Source of the DNA: Sphaerolaimus hirsutus
Lineage: Eukaryota; Nematoda; Chromadorea; Monhysterida; Sphaerolaimidae
Direction: 5' to 3'
Assembly: GCA_964036195.1 (NCBI GenBank)
Contig: OZ038451.1
Location: forward strand, 3,104,529-3,168,528
Length of the DNA: 64,000 bases
Below, in pieces: positions 43,729 to 56,100 of the stretch. Both the position numbers and the translations under genes were made by a program. Below the pieces are notes generated by a model that made no database searches, was not told where the DNA came from, and saw only the letters and a list, made by a program, of their open reading frames with translations. Numbering within the stretch: position 1 is the first letter of the stretch; every line of letters starts with the position of its first letter.

Positions 43729-43923
43729 GCGGACCGCAGACTATGTGCAAAATCCTACCATAATTTTATGAATAAAATCTCGTGATGAATTTCGTAATTA
43801 ATTAATTATTCCATACTAAAAACGAAATATTTTGGTGAGAAACCTGTATTTATAATTTTTTGTTCATTATTCAGATGGGTTATGGTAGGTTTTCATACTA
43901 AGTGTGATGTCCGCTGAGTATAC
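43729..43923. mobile_element. TACTCGGCGGAC-family MITE downstream of ALDH
   Basis: GTACTCGGCGGACCGCAG to GTGATGTCCGCTGAGTA, with mirrored ACCATAA arms. Confidence 0.7.
43771..43776 (+). terminator. Candidate ALDH poly(A) signal inside a MITE
   Basis: AATAAA, 375 bp after the stop and the first one seen downstream. It belongs to the transposon at 43729-43923. Confidence 0.35.
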
Positions 43924-44058
43924 CTATGCAAAGGCCGTCAGGTTTTGTACTTTGAAGGGGGTTCATTTTATTTGCACTGATAATGTTGTTTGTTGATTTC
44001 AATGTCATGAATTTGCGGCAAATTTAAGTTTCTTGCGTGTGGATCGATAGACAATAAT

Positions 44059-45168
44059 TGAGGCGTCCAATTCTAAAAGTCGACAAGTCCAAAATATGAA
44101 AATTTCGAGTTAGGCCCGGAAACGTCATCTGGGGCTACTTCTGCACATTATTCATCATTTTCCATAAATTTTTTGACCTCACATGCCCATATGGCAAAGT
44201 GTCAAATCTGACATTTTTTGGGAAAAATGCAAAAAGTTTGGGCAAGAAGTCGACAAGTCCACTTAGTTTTGGGCTAAAAGGCGACAAGTCCATCCTCCGC
44301 TTCCTTTTTTTATGAGAAAAAAACGCAAGAAATGTGATAAGTCCACTATGGAAACCGATTTCTAAAGGGCGACAAGTCCAACTTTTTCCCATAAGGCAGC
44401 CTTGGCTTCCCGGGAACAATAATGTTCTCGCGTGCAAGAAGGCGACAAGTCCAATTGCCTCCCCGAAACAGTTTTGCTCTGACCGAATGGAATTTTATGG
44501 ACACCCCATTTTTCACATATACCGTATTTCCTCGAAATACCCCCCCCCCCCCTCGAAATACCCCCCCCCTCGAAATACCCCCCCCTCAAAATGGACACTA
44601 TGAACTTATAACCCCCCCCCCCTCGAAATACCCCCCCCCAAATTTAGTGTTTAGAGAACGTAGATGACAAAGGCTGCGGTTTGTCATCTGGGTAATGCAA
44701 AACACACGTTAAAAACGATGACTCTGTTATGTGAGAACAGTTATTATACGTCTACACACTTATACAAGTCTTTAGAGTCTTATAAATGGCGATTTTTGTT
44801 GCATTTTCGACGTCTGCGTACGTTTCAGACGACAATTTAGTACTTGGTTTTCAAAAAATTTCGGGCGAAATAATAAGCCCCCCCCCCCCCCCCTCGAAAT
44901 ACCCCCCCCCCCCTCGTTTAACCCCCCCTCAAAATTCTCACTCTGAAAAAATAAACCCCCCGGGGGTATTTCGAGAAATACGGTACGTCGAGATTAGGGG
45001 CTGAGAATTTGACACTTTATTGTCAACATATGGAACTTTATGAAAACCATGAAAGAGCCAAATTGGACATGCACCACGGGCCTGGAATTGGATCGGAAAC
45101 TTAAAATGCGATTTACTCAAAAATCACATTTTGTGGACTTGACGACTTTTAGAAATAGACGCCTCAAT
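44059..45168. mobile_element. Inverted element with GGCGACAAGTCCA phrase
   Basis: TTGAGGCGTCCAATTCTAA to TTAGAAATAGACGCCTCAA; GACAAGTCC phrases recur about every 50-70 bp on the left and invert at the right end. It is interrupted by 44522-44983. Confidence 0.7.
44522..44983. mobile_element. TA-class element nested in the GACAAGTCC element
   Basis: CCGTATTTCCTCGAAATACC to TTTCGAGAAATACGG, TA at 44520-44521 and 44984-44985. Long C runs. Confidence 0.8.
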
Positions 45169-45217
45169 TGTAAATGATGTATTCTTATGTACATAAAAAT
45201 TGGTCCGCTGCTTCTTC

Positions 45218-45710
45218 CAGGGGTCTCCAGGATTCTGGCGCTCGCGGGGGCTGGATAGATAGCAAATCGCTCCTCCGGAGGGATAGATAGCTGGAAAATT
45301 GGGGGGGGGCTGTCGGGGGCACAATATATAGGCTTTTTCAAGGTTAAGAAGGCAGAAAGGGGAAAAATCGCTAATAATCAGTTAAAAGTAGCCAAAAGTA
45401 GGTATAAAATGGCTAAAAATAGGTATATAACCATGTATATAGCCGGAAAGCACGATTTTGAAGGTGAAAAACTATAAAAAGGTGCAAACATTAGTGATTT
45501 TGAGTGAAAATTGGGGCAAAATTTCTCAAAAACCACTCCAGATAGATAGATAGCTGAGCGATTTGGGGGGGGGTCTTTTGGGGTAGTAGCCAAAACTTTT
45601 GCCTCGGGATAGATAGATAGCTGAGCGGCCTTCGGGATAGATAGATAGCTGGCCGATTTGGGGGGGGGCAGCCCCCCCCCCAGCCCCCCCCCCCCCCTAG
45701 GAGACCCCTG
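45218..45710. mobile_element. hAT-like MITE, CAGGGGTCTCC family
   Basis: CAGGGGTCTCC to GGAGACCCCTG with an exact duplication GCTTCTTC (45210-45217, 45711-45718). Same orientation as 32377-32868. Confidence 0.9.
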
Positions 45711-45770
45711 GCTTCTTCCTAGACGCTTTTTGTTCCCATTTATATTCATTTTGTGGAAAAGCCACTAATT

Positions 45771-46012
45771 TATACTCGGCGGACATCATACTCTGCCATC
45801 GCACTCATTTATGTCTCACGTTGGAAGCGTGCCAATTATGATAAAGCATGCGATTTTTGTATAAAGACAAAAAATCATAATTGTGATTAAGTTAAGCGTG
45901 ATAACAGAGATGACTTTTTTGAATTTTTTTTGTGAAAATCGCATGCTTAAAAAATCGTTGGCACGCTTCCAGCGGGAACCACGCGTGCAGGGTGTAAAGT
46001 GACTGGAGTATA
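45771..46012. mobile_element. TACTCGGCGGAC-related MITE
   Basis: TATACTCGGCGGACATCATAC to GTGACTGGAGTATA; ACGTTGGAAGCGTGCCAA / TTGGCACGCTTCCAGC arms. A diverged relative is at about 19365-19600. Confidence 0.65.
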
Positions 46013-46087
46013 GATACTCCCATATAGGTTGAGATCAGACAGAAAAAAACGTGACATTTTATCATCAACATTTGGAACTTCTATGAC

Positions 46088-47238
46088 CAACGATGGCAAA
46101 AACACACATATTAAATACGGAAACTCAATGAGTTTCCGTGTTTTTGTTTAACACGGAAACACAGAAACTCAGCAATTTTGAAAAACACGGAAACTCAAAT
46201 GAGATTTTTTTTGGAGAACACGGAAACACGGAAACACAGAAAATACGGAAATGTTTTTCGAGTTTTTTTCAGGCACATGACTTGAACTGAACAATGCGAG
46301 TATGAACATACATAATGTATGTGTGTATAGTATTTTTATATGTATTTAAATACATGAGTCTGTTAATCAGGCTCTCAATCAACTTGTTTCTGATGAGCTG
46401 ACATGGTTTTTGCAAAAGAATGTGATGATTTGATGAAGAAAAAAAAGATTTTGCTGCTGTCAAGTTTTGGTGTGGTTTTGGAGACAAGATCTGCATGCCT
46501 AGCTGCATGCCTACTTAGCATGCCAGTGTCCACTGACAGTGTGGAGGGTCCCTTAAGCCAGTGCCCAGGATATTGGGCGCTAGGCATCTCCATACGAACC
46601 AATTTTCTCTTGAACGTGATTTTGTGTTGAAATTTAATGTGAGGTGTTTTGGGACGGGTAAGTAGTTCAGATATGTTGAAGGCGTCAACGGATGTGCATG
46701 TTCAAGTATAGTTGCAGTTTTATCACACAGTACAACATATAGTGCACATCCATTGAAGTATTTTATTGTACAGTGTGAATTGTCATTTTTTTGACATTTT
46801 GTTGATGCTTATGCTGTGGAGTGTACATGCTTATTTTTTTGATTTTGTGGACTGTAGTGGACATTTTTGTGGACTTTTTGACACATGAACAAATATGCAG
46901 ATCCTCAATATGTGGAACATCTATATCAGCAAAACTTATAGCAAAACCTATATATGATAAGAAAACCCCTGTTTTCTCATCAAAATGCTGTAAAATGCAA
47001 CTTTTTGTAAGAAAACTTGAGTTTTTACCAAAAAAACTTGAGTCTTTACTAAAAAACTTGAGTTTTTACCAAAAAAACTTGAGTTTTTACAGGAAAACTT
47101 GAGTTTTTTCAAAAAACACTGAAATAAAACACGGAAACTCAAGTTTTTTTCATGAAAAAAACTCAAAACACAGGTATTCATTTTTGAAAAACTCAAAACA
47201 CAGAAAGTGTTTTTTATTTGAGAACTTACCCATCGTTG
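46088..47238. mobile_element. hAT-like element, CAACGATGG family
   Basis: CAACGATGGCAAAAACAC to CTTACCCATCGTTG with an exact duplication TCTATGAC (46080-46087, 47239-47246). Phrase ACACGGAAACTCAA and AAAACTTGAGTTTTT; unique 600-bp centre without a clear gene. Confidence 0.88.
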
Positions 47239-47373
47239 TCTATGACAGTAAGCAACCATGCACGTTTGACATGCATCACTGGCAGAAAATTGTAAAAAAA
47301 ACCCTTGACAAAATGAAATTTTCTCTAAATCATTTTTTTGGAGTTATTGATCTAGAGGTAGATACTTAAAATA

Positions 47374-47916
47374 CAGGGTGGCCCACGTCAGGCGCACGGT
47401 TTCAATTAGCTCCCAACACGTCAATTTTGAATGAAAATGGCTTAAATTTGGTGTAATGTACCCCATTTGTTGTGTTAAGTGCACTATTTCATATCGCAAG
47501 ATTAAGTGTCAGAGCGAGGAGCACAGTTTCATATTTGCGTGTTTGAACGTGTACCATTGTAGGTGGTCCTGTGAAGTGACGTTGTTTTTCACATGATGTG
47601 ATAAATGCTAAAATTTTGTGATATGAATGTGTGCATGTAACAGAAAATAGGGTACATTTATCTACTGCCATGCCAAATTTGAACTATTTTTATGAACAGT
47701 TGGTGCTTTGGTAGACAATTGAAACTGTGCGCCACGTTCAAACATGTATTTAACTGTGCTTCACCTTCCGACATGAATTTTTGTGATGTGGAACCGTGCA
47801 CTTAACACAACAAATGTGGTACATTTATCTACCTCCATACCAAATTTGAGCAGTTTTCATTCAAAATTGGTGTGTTGGGAGCAAATTGAACCGTGCGGCT
47901 GACGTGGGCCACCCTG
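47374..47916. mobile_element. TA-flanked MITE with CAGGGTGGCCCACGTCAG ends
   Basis: TA CAGGGTGGCCCACGTCAG to CTGACGTGGGCCACCCTG TA. Long mirrored arms (GTGTTAAGTGCAC, ACATTTATCTAC). Probably Tc1/mariner-derived. Confidence 0.8.
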
Positions 47917-48081
47917 TATAATGCCAAAAGTTTTCCAAAAGCACTCCAAGTTTCTAAAACACATTCAATTAAACGTGAGTGATAGCCGATGGGCTGTTTA
48001 CTAGCTTGTTGTGCACAACGCTAATATGATAGGTAGCCTTATATCGCTATCGCATACATATGTTGCCATGAGACCAGATAG

Positions 48082-49475
48082 CTAACGATGGCAAACTGTC
48101 TGAGAAAAAAAGTATTTAAGTTTTTAAGTGCTTTTTCTCAAATGAGTTTTATCATTTTTTCCCAAAATAGTTTTTTAATTTCAAATTTAGTTTTTGAATT
48201 TTCGAATTTTTTCTGGTAGTTTTTGAATTTTCAATGGTTCCAAATTTAAAAACGAAAACAAATTTGAATTTGAAGCTTCAAATGTGGGTATTTGGAAAAA
48301 ATTTATGCTCAAATCTTATTTTAAACCATATTTTCACAGTTATCGGGTATTTATATTGTTGAATGCCTTTCAATAAACACCCTCAGATTCCCCTTTGGGG
48401 ATGCCCTTGTTGCCACATGCCATTTTGACATTTTTATACCTCAAAGGTTGACCACAAAATGCACTTTATGGTCTTATTTCCCTAAAAAATTAGAAGTTTT
48501 TGAACAATATCGATTTTTAAGTATTTTTTTCAAAGCATAAAATTTCAAAAGTCCAAAAAAGTCGAAAATTTGAAAACGTTTTCGAATTTTCGATTTTTTT
48601 TGTCATTGTTACAGACAGCGAGCGCTACACACACGCCAGCAAATGCGCAGTTGTTGGTAACGATGGCAAGCAAAAATACTGTATTTCTTCTAATAGAAGA
48701 GCGCCGTTCTATTTTTTCATCAACTTTTTTACCTGCCGTTCTATTAGAGGTGCTGTTCTATTGGAGGCTGCCGTTATTTTTTTTCACCAATATTTTCACA
48801 CATTGCTCATATGTCAAAGAAGCTTGAGCAATATTTTTATATCAGAGCATCAATTTGAAATCAAATATCCATTTAAGTCTTGAAATGTTCTAGCCATCCA
48901 TTTTTGAGTTAATTTTGTGTTTTGGCACACTCCCAACATAATTTCTACCTGCCGTTCAATTGGAGGCTGCCGTTCTATTATTTTTGTAAGCGCTAAAATG
49001 TGCCAAACCCTGCTGTTCTATTGGAGGTGCCGTTCTGTTGGAGGTATGCTATTCTATCAGAAGAAATAAATACTGTGATTAAAAATCGAAAACGTTTTTT
49101 GAATTTTTATGTCATGCCTAGAAAAAAACATAAAAATCTATTTGTTTGTTGAAAGTTGAAAAAAATTCGGAATTGGAATATTTTTTTTGTTGATTTTTTT
49201 TGGTAATTTAGTTGAAAATGCATATTTCAGGTGATATACACCAATTCCTAATGGATCTTATGGATTCCTAGCGATCGAACTAAAATTTGCAAATGTATCT
49301 GCGGGTATTCAAAAATCACCAGAAAAATTCGAACATGCAATAATCTAGAAAAAAATTAAAATTTACATTCCAAAAATTCGAAAATACAAAAACTATTTTT
49401 GGCAAAAATTCGAAATTTGAAAAGTAATTTAGAAAAAGTATATAAAAATTTAAATACTTTTCTCGAGCATATACC
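48082..49475. mobile_element. Element with AAAAATTCGAAAATT phrase
   Basis: Starts CTAACGATGGC and ends near ACCATCATTAG. Dense TTTTTGAATTTTCGAATTT phrases at both ends. No duplication is readable. Contains 48679-49076. Confidence 0.55.
48679..49076. mobile_element. TA-class element with TTCTATTGGAGG phrase
   Basis: CTGTATTTCTTCTAATAGAAG to TATCAGAAGAAATAAATACTG; GCCGTTCTATTGGAGGTGCCG repeats several times. Confidence 0.6.
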
Positions 49476-49720
49476 ATCATTAGTTCCCAAGTTTCGATCA
49501 TTGCTAACTAATGTGACTTTTATGATTGATCACATTTGAACTCAATTGTTTGAAGCATGCGGCACTCGCATCATTCTGCTATTGTACACAAACTTTAACT
49601 TTGACTTCGCTCGATCTAAACATTTATTCATGATTCACTTCTAAGCACAGTGCGACTGTGAGGCACCATATGATAGTTCTTACTTTCTATTACTTTTTAT
49701 ATGCTCAATAATTACAAATA

Positions 49721-49860
49721 CCATATTTCTTCAAAATACCCCCCCGTATTGTTTCAGAATGAGAATTTTGATGGGGGTTAAACAAGGGGGTGGTTATTTC
49801 GAGAGGTGGGTTGATCAATTCACAGTGGTCGTTTTGAGGGGGTATTTCGAGGAGATACGG
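49721..49860. mobile_element. Short TA-class element
   Basis: CCATATTTCTTCAAAATACC to TTTCGAGGAGATACGG, TA on both sides. 140 bp. Confidence 0.75.
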
Positions 49861-50003
49861 TATTATTAGACTAGGTAAAATACTTTACTTTACTTTACTA
49901 AAACTATTGACTTCAATCGGCCAGTCGTAACAAATGTAGGCTACAAAAATAACATCATTTTTTATGTTTTAAACTTTCCTTAATACATATTTTAACCATT
50001 GAA

Positions 50004-50013
50004 TATATAAAAA
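50004..50013 (+). promoter_or_regulatory. TATA box of the plus-strand lectin-like gene
   Basis: TATATAAAAA, 44 bp before the ATG at 50048, which would give a very short 5' UTR. Inferred from spacing only. Confidence 0.4.
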
Positions 50014-50047
50014 ACCTGAAGTACAGAAAATTTAATATTTCAAAACT

Positions 50048-50157
50048 ATGCAAACCATTGCTTTGGGAGCTCTACTTTTGCTGGCTATCACACTTGGTGT
50101 AGCAGCCAGGCATGCAAGCAAATGCCCATGCTTCAATGAAACAGATATGATTGTGAA
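50048..50157 (+). CDS. Signal-peptide exon
   Basis: MQTIALGALLLLAITLGVAA is a textbook signal peptide with likely cleavage after VAA. KCPCFNETD follows, and a donor GTGACT in phase 2. If unspliced the frame stops at 50159. Joining it to the next exon is inferred from position and strand. Confidence 0.55.
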
Positions 50158-53100
50158 GTGACTAGTCTGAGCAAAATGTCCTGCGCAACCACCATAAAGT
50201 TCTCACTATTTAAGTTGATGACATACTCTATTACCTCCAATATAAGGTATACCTCCAATATAAGGTACCCTCCAATATAAGGTATACTTTTGGCTTTTTT
50301 GGTGTGACAAAATAAATGTAAGGCATACCTCCAATATGAGGTATACCTCTAATAGAAGGCACAGCTGGCTGCATGCCAAAACGCATAAAATCGTAAAAAC
50401 CATTGCCAAACATGTCAGACAACAATGAAAATGGTGCCAAAATGCACCCAGATAACTCTGTGCAGTGTGCAACTTGTATTTAGGCCTGGTGTGCCAGTTC
50501 TGCAAAATGAGAAGTGAGAGGTGAAATGGCAAGTGAATTGGCAAGTGAAATGGCAAAAGCGAAGAGAAATTACTTTTTTTACGTCGCTTTTCTTAATTCA
50601 CTTGCCGTTAATTCACTTTGCATTTGTGCTTTTACTTCGCTTTTGCCATTTCACTTCTCACTTCTCATTCTGCGGAACTGGCCCCTGGTTCACCAGTTTG
50701 TTACATTCCAGTTTGATAAAATGAATTCCGTTGCTCGTAATATGTTTGCAAAATCTGGCGAAAACAATATAAGGTATACCTCTAATATAAGGTACCCTTT
50801 TATATAAGGTACTGTATTTCTCCAATCAAAGCACCCCTGGGGCCAGATTTAATTCTCCCTACAGATTTGTAGGGCAGGACGTACGCCTGATAGATTTTTT
50901 TAAGTTCAGCCGCATCGACGCACATGCACCGAGAGCAAGGCGGTTTGTAAAATATACAAAACCATCCCTTAAGGTTGCCGATATTGCAATATGACGTATA
51001 TCACTTCGATTTTGGCACGGAAATCATGATTTCGTCATTTCTTGGCCGTCGGCCAATTCGCTTTCAATTTTATTTTGTCGGGTGGGTTACTCGCATAAGT
51101 CGCGCTTTTGTACGCTCGTGCATGCATTTCTTTCTGTCGCTGCCCTCATGGTTTCGGTTGCAGACAGTGAACACTAAAAAAGTGACCACCAGACTACACA
51201 AAAGCGCGACTTATGCGAGTAACCCGCCCGACAAAATAAAATAAAAAACGAATTGGCCGACGGCCAAGAAATAACGAAATCATGATTTCCGTGCCAGAAT
51301 CGAAGTGATATACGTCATATTGCAATATCGGCGACCTTAAGGGATGTTTTCGTATATTTTACAAACCGCCTTGCTCTCGGTGCATGTGCGTCGATGCGGC
51401 TGAACTTAAAAAAATCTATCGGGGGTACGCCCTACCCTACAAATCTGTAGGGAGAATTAAATCTGGCCCCAGGTGCTTTACAAAATTGGAGCACTTTTCA
51501 AACTACTTTTAAAGTGCCATTTATAAATAGCACCCTGGTGCAATGCAAATCAGGGGTGCTATACTATATTTTGTTCGATACGGATATCAATTAATTTGTA
51601 TATACCTAATTATGTGTTGCAAAACGGCAATAATCCCACAACCCACAAATCTCTGAACACAAGCGCCACATCAAGTCGCCCTGGTGAATTACACCAGAAG
51701 TGTTTGATTTGGCCGCAACATGCAACTAAATAGGCTTACCTATGTGTGCCGCGCGTAGGCCGCGTGCCATGCAAAAAAGTTCTTATGCAACAGATGGTCT
51801 TCTGATCATTCTTCACCGCAATGTTTTTTACGCTAACAGATGAGCACCAAATTTTTTTTCGGATGAGAAGTAAAGCACCAGGGGGCTTTATATGGAACGT
51901 GTTGCACAGCATAGCACCCGGGAGCTTTGAACGGGGGGGGGTGCTTTAGTCGGAGAAATACAGTACACAAAAATGCTGAAGAAAGCTGATGAAATCGGTA
52001 TAAGATATACCTTATATTGGAGGTAGTACAGTAACTGAGGTGAATCATATTATAGTTTTCAATTTTTGAGAACATCAGAAACAAATCTTAGTGAGGATGA
52101 AGGAATGTTGAATTCTGTTGAATGTGACAGACCAAAATCTGTCAAAAATGTTCATGGAACACTCTGCCACCAGGAAGCAGGTAACTCTCCACCAGGGGGC
52201 AGTTCCAAACCCTGATTCTGTAAAGGGTTAATCATGTAAAATTTTATGTGTCCTGTAAAGGGACCTGTAAAGTGTCAGATGTAGTTTTGGAAAAGCGCCA
52301 GGAATTAGTGCTAAAGCAAAAAATAAGCTACATGATTCTAATTGGTAGTGATCATGGCAGTACAGGACAGTTTGGTCAGACTCGGTACTACGCTGGGGGC
52401 TGTTTCCTGACCAGTGTGAATGGCACGGGGCTGGTGAGCTGGGAGCAGGCGCGCGCAGCCCAGCACGGCCTGTCCCCCAGCTGCATGCGGCACTACGCAC
52501 TCGCCTCCCTGCACGACCCCCATCTCAGACTCGCCCTCGCGCATGCCTTCAAGCAGGTGAGGTCACTGAACTGTGTAGTCCTTGTTCTCTTGGTATCTCC
52601 TGATATTCTGACTCTCCTGATCTCCTTTTTGACATGTGAAACAAGAATTGGAACTTAATGCTGTAGTAGTAAAAATAATGTTTATAGGCACTTTGAAAGA
52701 TCTACCATATTTTTCCATGTAAAGCTCTCTGTAAAATTTTGCAAGTTTGGTTTCCCATTTCCAACTCCACTAAACCCCTGCTGCTGCTGTAAACTGTTAA
52801 AGCAGCATCAAAATGATGTTATAAATTTATTATTATTTTGAATGATGCTAGAGATTTTTAGAATGCTGGAATGTTTGAGTGCTGATGGACAATATACATT
52901 AAGTAAAAGTGTTAAATATGAAAGCGCCAATTCAATGATTTCAATCAATTGTTTAACCTATTGATATTGGACATGTGTTTCACAAACTCTGAGCATGGAA
53001 GTTATGGTTTTTATCTATCATAACAGCAACTCAATCTTTATGGAGTAAGATTGAGAGTAGCATTGGGGCACAATGGTAACCATTCATGGTATTGGCATGG

Positions 53101-56100
53101 AAACATTCACAGTGACAGGGTGATTGCAGCCAACAGCAGTCTACAGGTCAGTAACATCCTCCATGTGCTTCATGACATCAATTCATGCGATTCATTCATT
53201 GCAGGATGACTTTGTCCTCTGGCCGGGTTTTGGCTCAACCCTATCACATGAAAACCATTCCAGTGCAGTTGTTGATCTGGACACTGGCCAACTGCACACT
53301 GCGGATGTCAGTGAGGAGCTTCCGGCACTGTGGCAGGCACCAGGCATTGCTCTGTACCAGATGGAGGTGCACTGCACATATGGAGTGCATGGAAGTGGAG
53401 TGCATGATGGGCATGATGTCACATGGCCAATGGACAGGCATGACAGGATTTGTGAGAGACACTGCTTGAAAGCAAACTGCAGTTCATTCACATTCAAAGA
53501 AAGAAATGGTGGTGGGTATGAGTGCATTGTCCACCTGGGATACAGGTATACAATTACACACATTTCATGTATTTCTTTTATTGACCATTTAATAAAACAA
53601 TATTACTATGATACCTGCAGTTCATCAAATGTCTATCTGGAATCTATGGCTGGGGCTCAGTTTTGCTCAAAGCATGATTCATCACTTGAAAGAGGTAATG
53701 CTGGTAGAAAATGTTTCTGTGCCAATATTTTTCTGAACCACACTTCTATTACACCAAACCAAATCCAACCTAAGTTCTGTTACCATTTGCTGCTTGTCAA
53801 CATAATTCATTGATTTTGGATTAAAAACAAATATTTTTATGGAGTATATAGATGAAACTTTTTATTAAATTATAGAAAATAATTTTCACCCAAACCACCT
53901 ATTGTGAAGTTGTGGGCAGTGGTGGGGTTGGTATTTCTCCCCTGTCTTTGTGGATTGTGAGGTTGGCTTGGTACTTGTTTGGTTTGAAAGGACTATTTGA
54001 GTGAATAGGATATGAATAAAGAGGGAATCAATGAGGACATTAAGAGTAAAAATTTGAAAATGGACTTATTTAGCTGGAAAAATTTGAATATGTGGAAAGT
54101 TGGTATTTGAAAAAGATTCAAAAATTCAAAAATTTAAAACCAAATTTTAAAATAAAAAAATTATTGGAAATTTATAATATCATTTTTGATAAAAATATAA
54201 ACATGCTTGAAAAATGCAATGTAATGATAATGCCTCCCCTTGAATACTTCTCCCACCCAAAAAAAAGTCTCATGAAAAAGATAGTTCCCCGGTGGATTAT
54301 TCAGGCAAATACTGTATTATCGATTTAAAGTATTCATGAATGGCAACATTTTGAGCAACAGATATTGAGGAAACAATTTGCAGCTTGTGGTATGCTGTCA
54401 GTTAGTGGGAATGCAGAGCTGAGATATGCCAGTGGCTCAAACATGAAAGGGAGGTACAAAAGTGGTGAAGTGGCTACAATAGTTTGCCAGAACAAAACTT
54501 ACTTTCCCACCAGTAAGCAAGACAAACTGCAAATCGCATGCCAAAATGGAAAATGGCTTTATTGGGACCCCTTAGAGTATAGATGCATCACACTTAGCAG
54601 TCAGTTATAACTCATTTTATAAATGCATGTTGATTGTTCAGTCTGTGTTTGTAATTTTATTTGTCATTTTTATATGTGATAACAGAATGATACAACTTTG
54701 TTCTTTCACATTCACAGAGGTATGGCTTTCAAATATGTACTTTACAAAGTGGCAGGAGTGGCGGCCGGGTAGCAATGCTGAGGTGGTGTCAGAGGAAAGT
54801 TCAATGGAGTCATTATCATTTGAGGTGGCAGCATACAGTGTATCAGCGCAATACAGAGGCTATGCATACATCATTCTGCGCAAGTTCTTTTCAAATCCAA
54901 CAAATGTTACACAATCGGTGGATGGTAGAACAATATGTGGGGAAAACAGTTGCCATTATAAAACAATAGTACTTTCCTTGTACCCATTTCTGGCTAAAAA
55001 TTAATGCTGAAATTTTGAAAATGACATCAAATTATCAGTTTAAATTTAGAGCTTGGCAGAGTATACAATAATTTACCAAATTGCAGAGTTCACTTAATGT
55101 CCACAGCAGTTTGAATAATCTGTCTGAAACAGTCATATCTTCACTACAGACAAGGTCATTCAAATGACTTAATTGAAGTGTTATGAAAAAATGTCCATGT
55201 TAACACCTTCCCGATCAAGTCCAGCCCCCTATTTTTATTTTCACTTCACATTCCCTATCTCTGGTTGTGGGAGGGGTGGAAAGCTAATACTTGTGGGATA
55301 TATAGGTGCAACCCCCCACTACCCCTCATGAATAGATGGGGCAGCGGCGACTCACTATAGAGAGGGTCGTCGTATATGTGAAAAAATTTCGTGGCGTTTT
55401 CACTGTCCTGCACAGGTCCGGCCCCCAGTTTATTTCTTACGCTACAGCATGAAAAAGGGGCGTCAGGCGCCAATAACGCCACAGGAAATAGGTGTGAGTG
55501 CGCAACACCGCTTGGCTACCTAAAATGGCGCCAGTGCCATGGCGCCATTCCGTCACTAACATTCCACAAACACCCACCCCCTAAGCAGCAGAGAAGAAAA
55601 AGAACTTTTGCAAATTTTGAAATGCATTTTTTGCTTTTATTTTTTTACACACTTCACACGCTGGTTTACAATGATTTTGAGAGGGGGGTGTAAGGTACCA
55701 AGCTGCGTAAAAAACTTTACCTAAAAAACGCCTCCATTAGAAAATTTACTTGGGGTGAACTTTATGATGTCAAAATTACGCCATCACAGGAACAAAAGTT
55801 GTCAAAATTTTCAATTTTCAATTAACCCCAAGTAAATTTTCAAATGGAGGCATTTTTGGGGTATAGTTCTTTACGCAACTTGACACCTTAAACATTCCTC
55901 TATAAAACACCCCAAACCAGCGCGTCAAGTTTGTCACAAAATAAAAGCGAAAAGTGCCTTTTAAAATTTAGGGTTTGGGATAGGGAATAAATATTGAGGT
56001 GTTGGGATTAGTGATGGAATAGCGCCATGGCACTGGCGCCATTTGAGAAGGTCATTAGCGCTTAGCGTCACTTTTATGTGGTGTTATTGGTGCCTAATGC

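Larger units (their letters stand above)
50224..52033. mobile_element. TA-class element with CTCCAATATAAGGTATAC phrase
   Basis: CTATTACCTCCAATATAAGG to CCTTATATTGGAGGTAGTAC. Phrases recur at 50260-50360, 50765-50805 and 52000. It carries inner elements at about 50486-50698 and 50812-51963. In intron 1 of the plus-strand gene. Confidence 0.65.

Noticed and set aside
50506..50807. Frames with NWQVKWQ-like repeats
   Set aside because: Shadow of the AAGTGAAATGGC phrase array.
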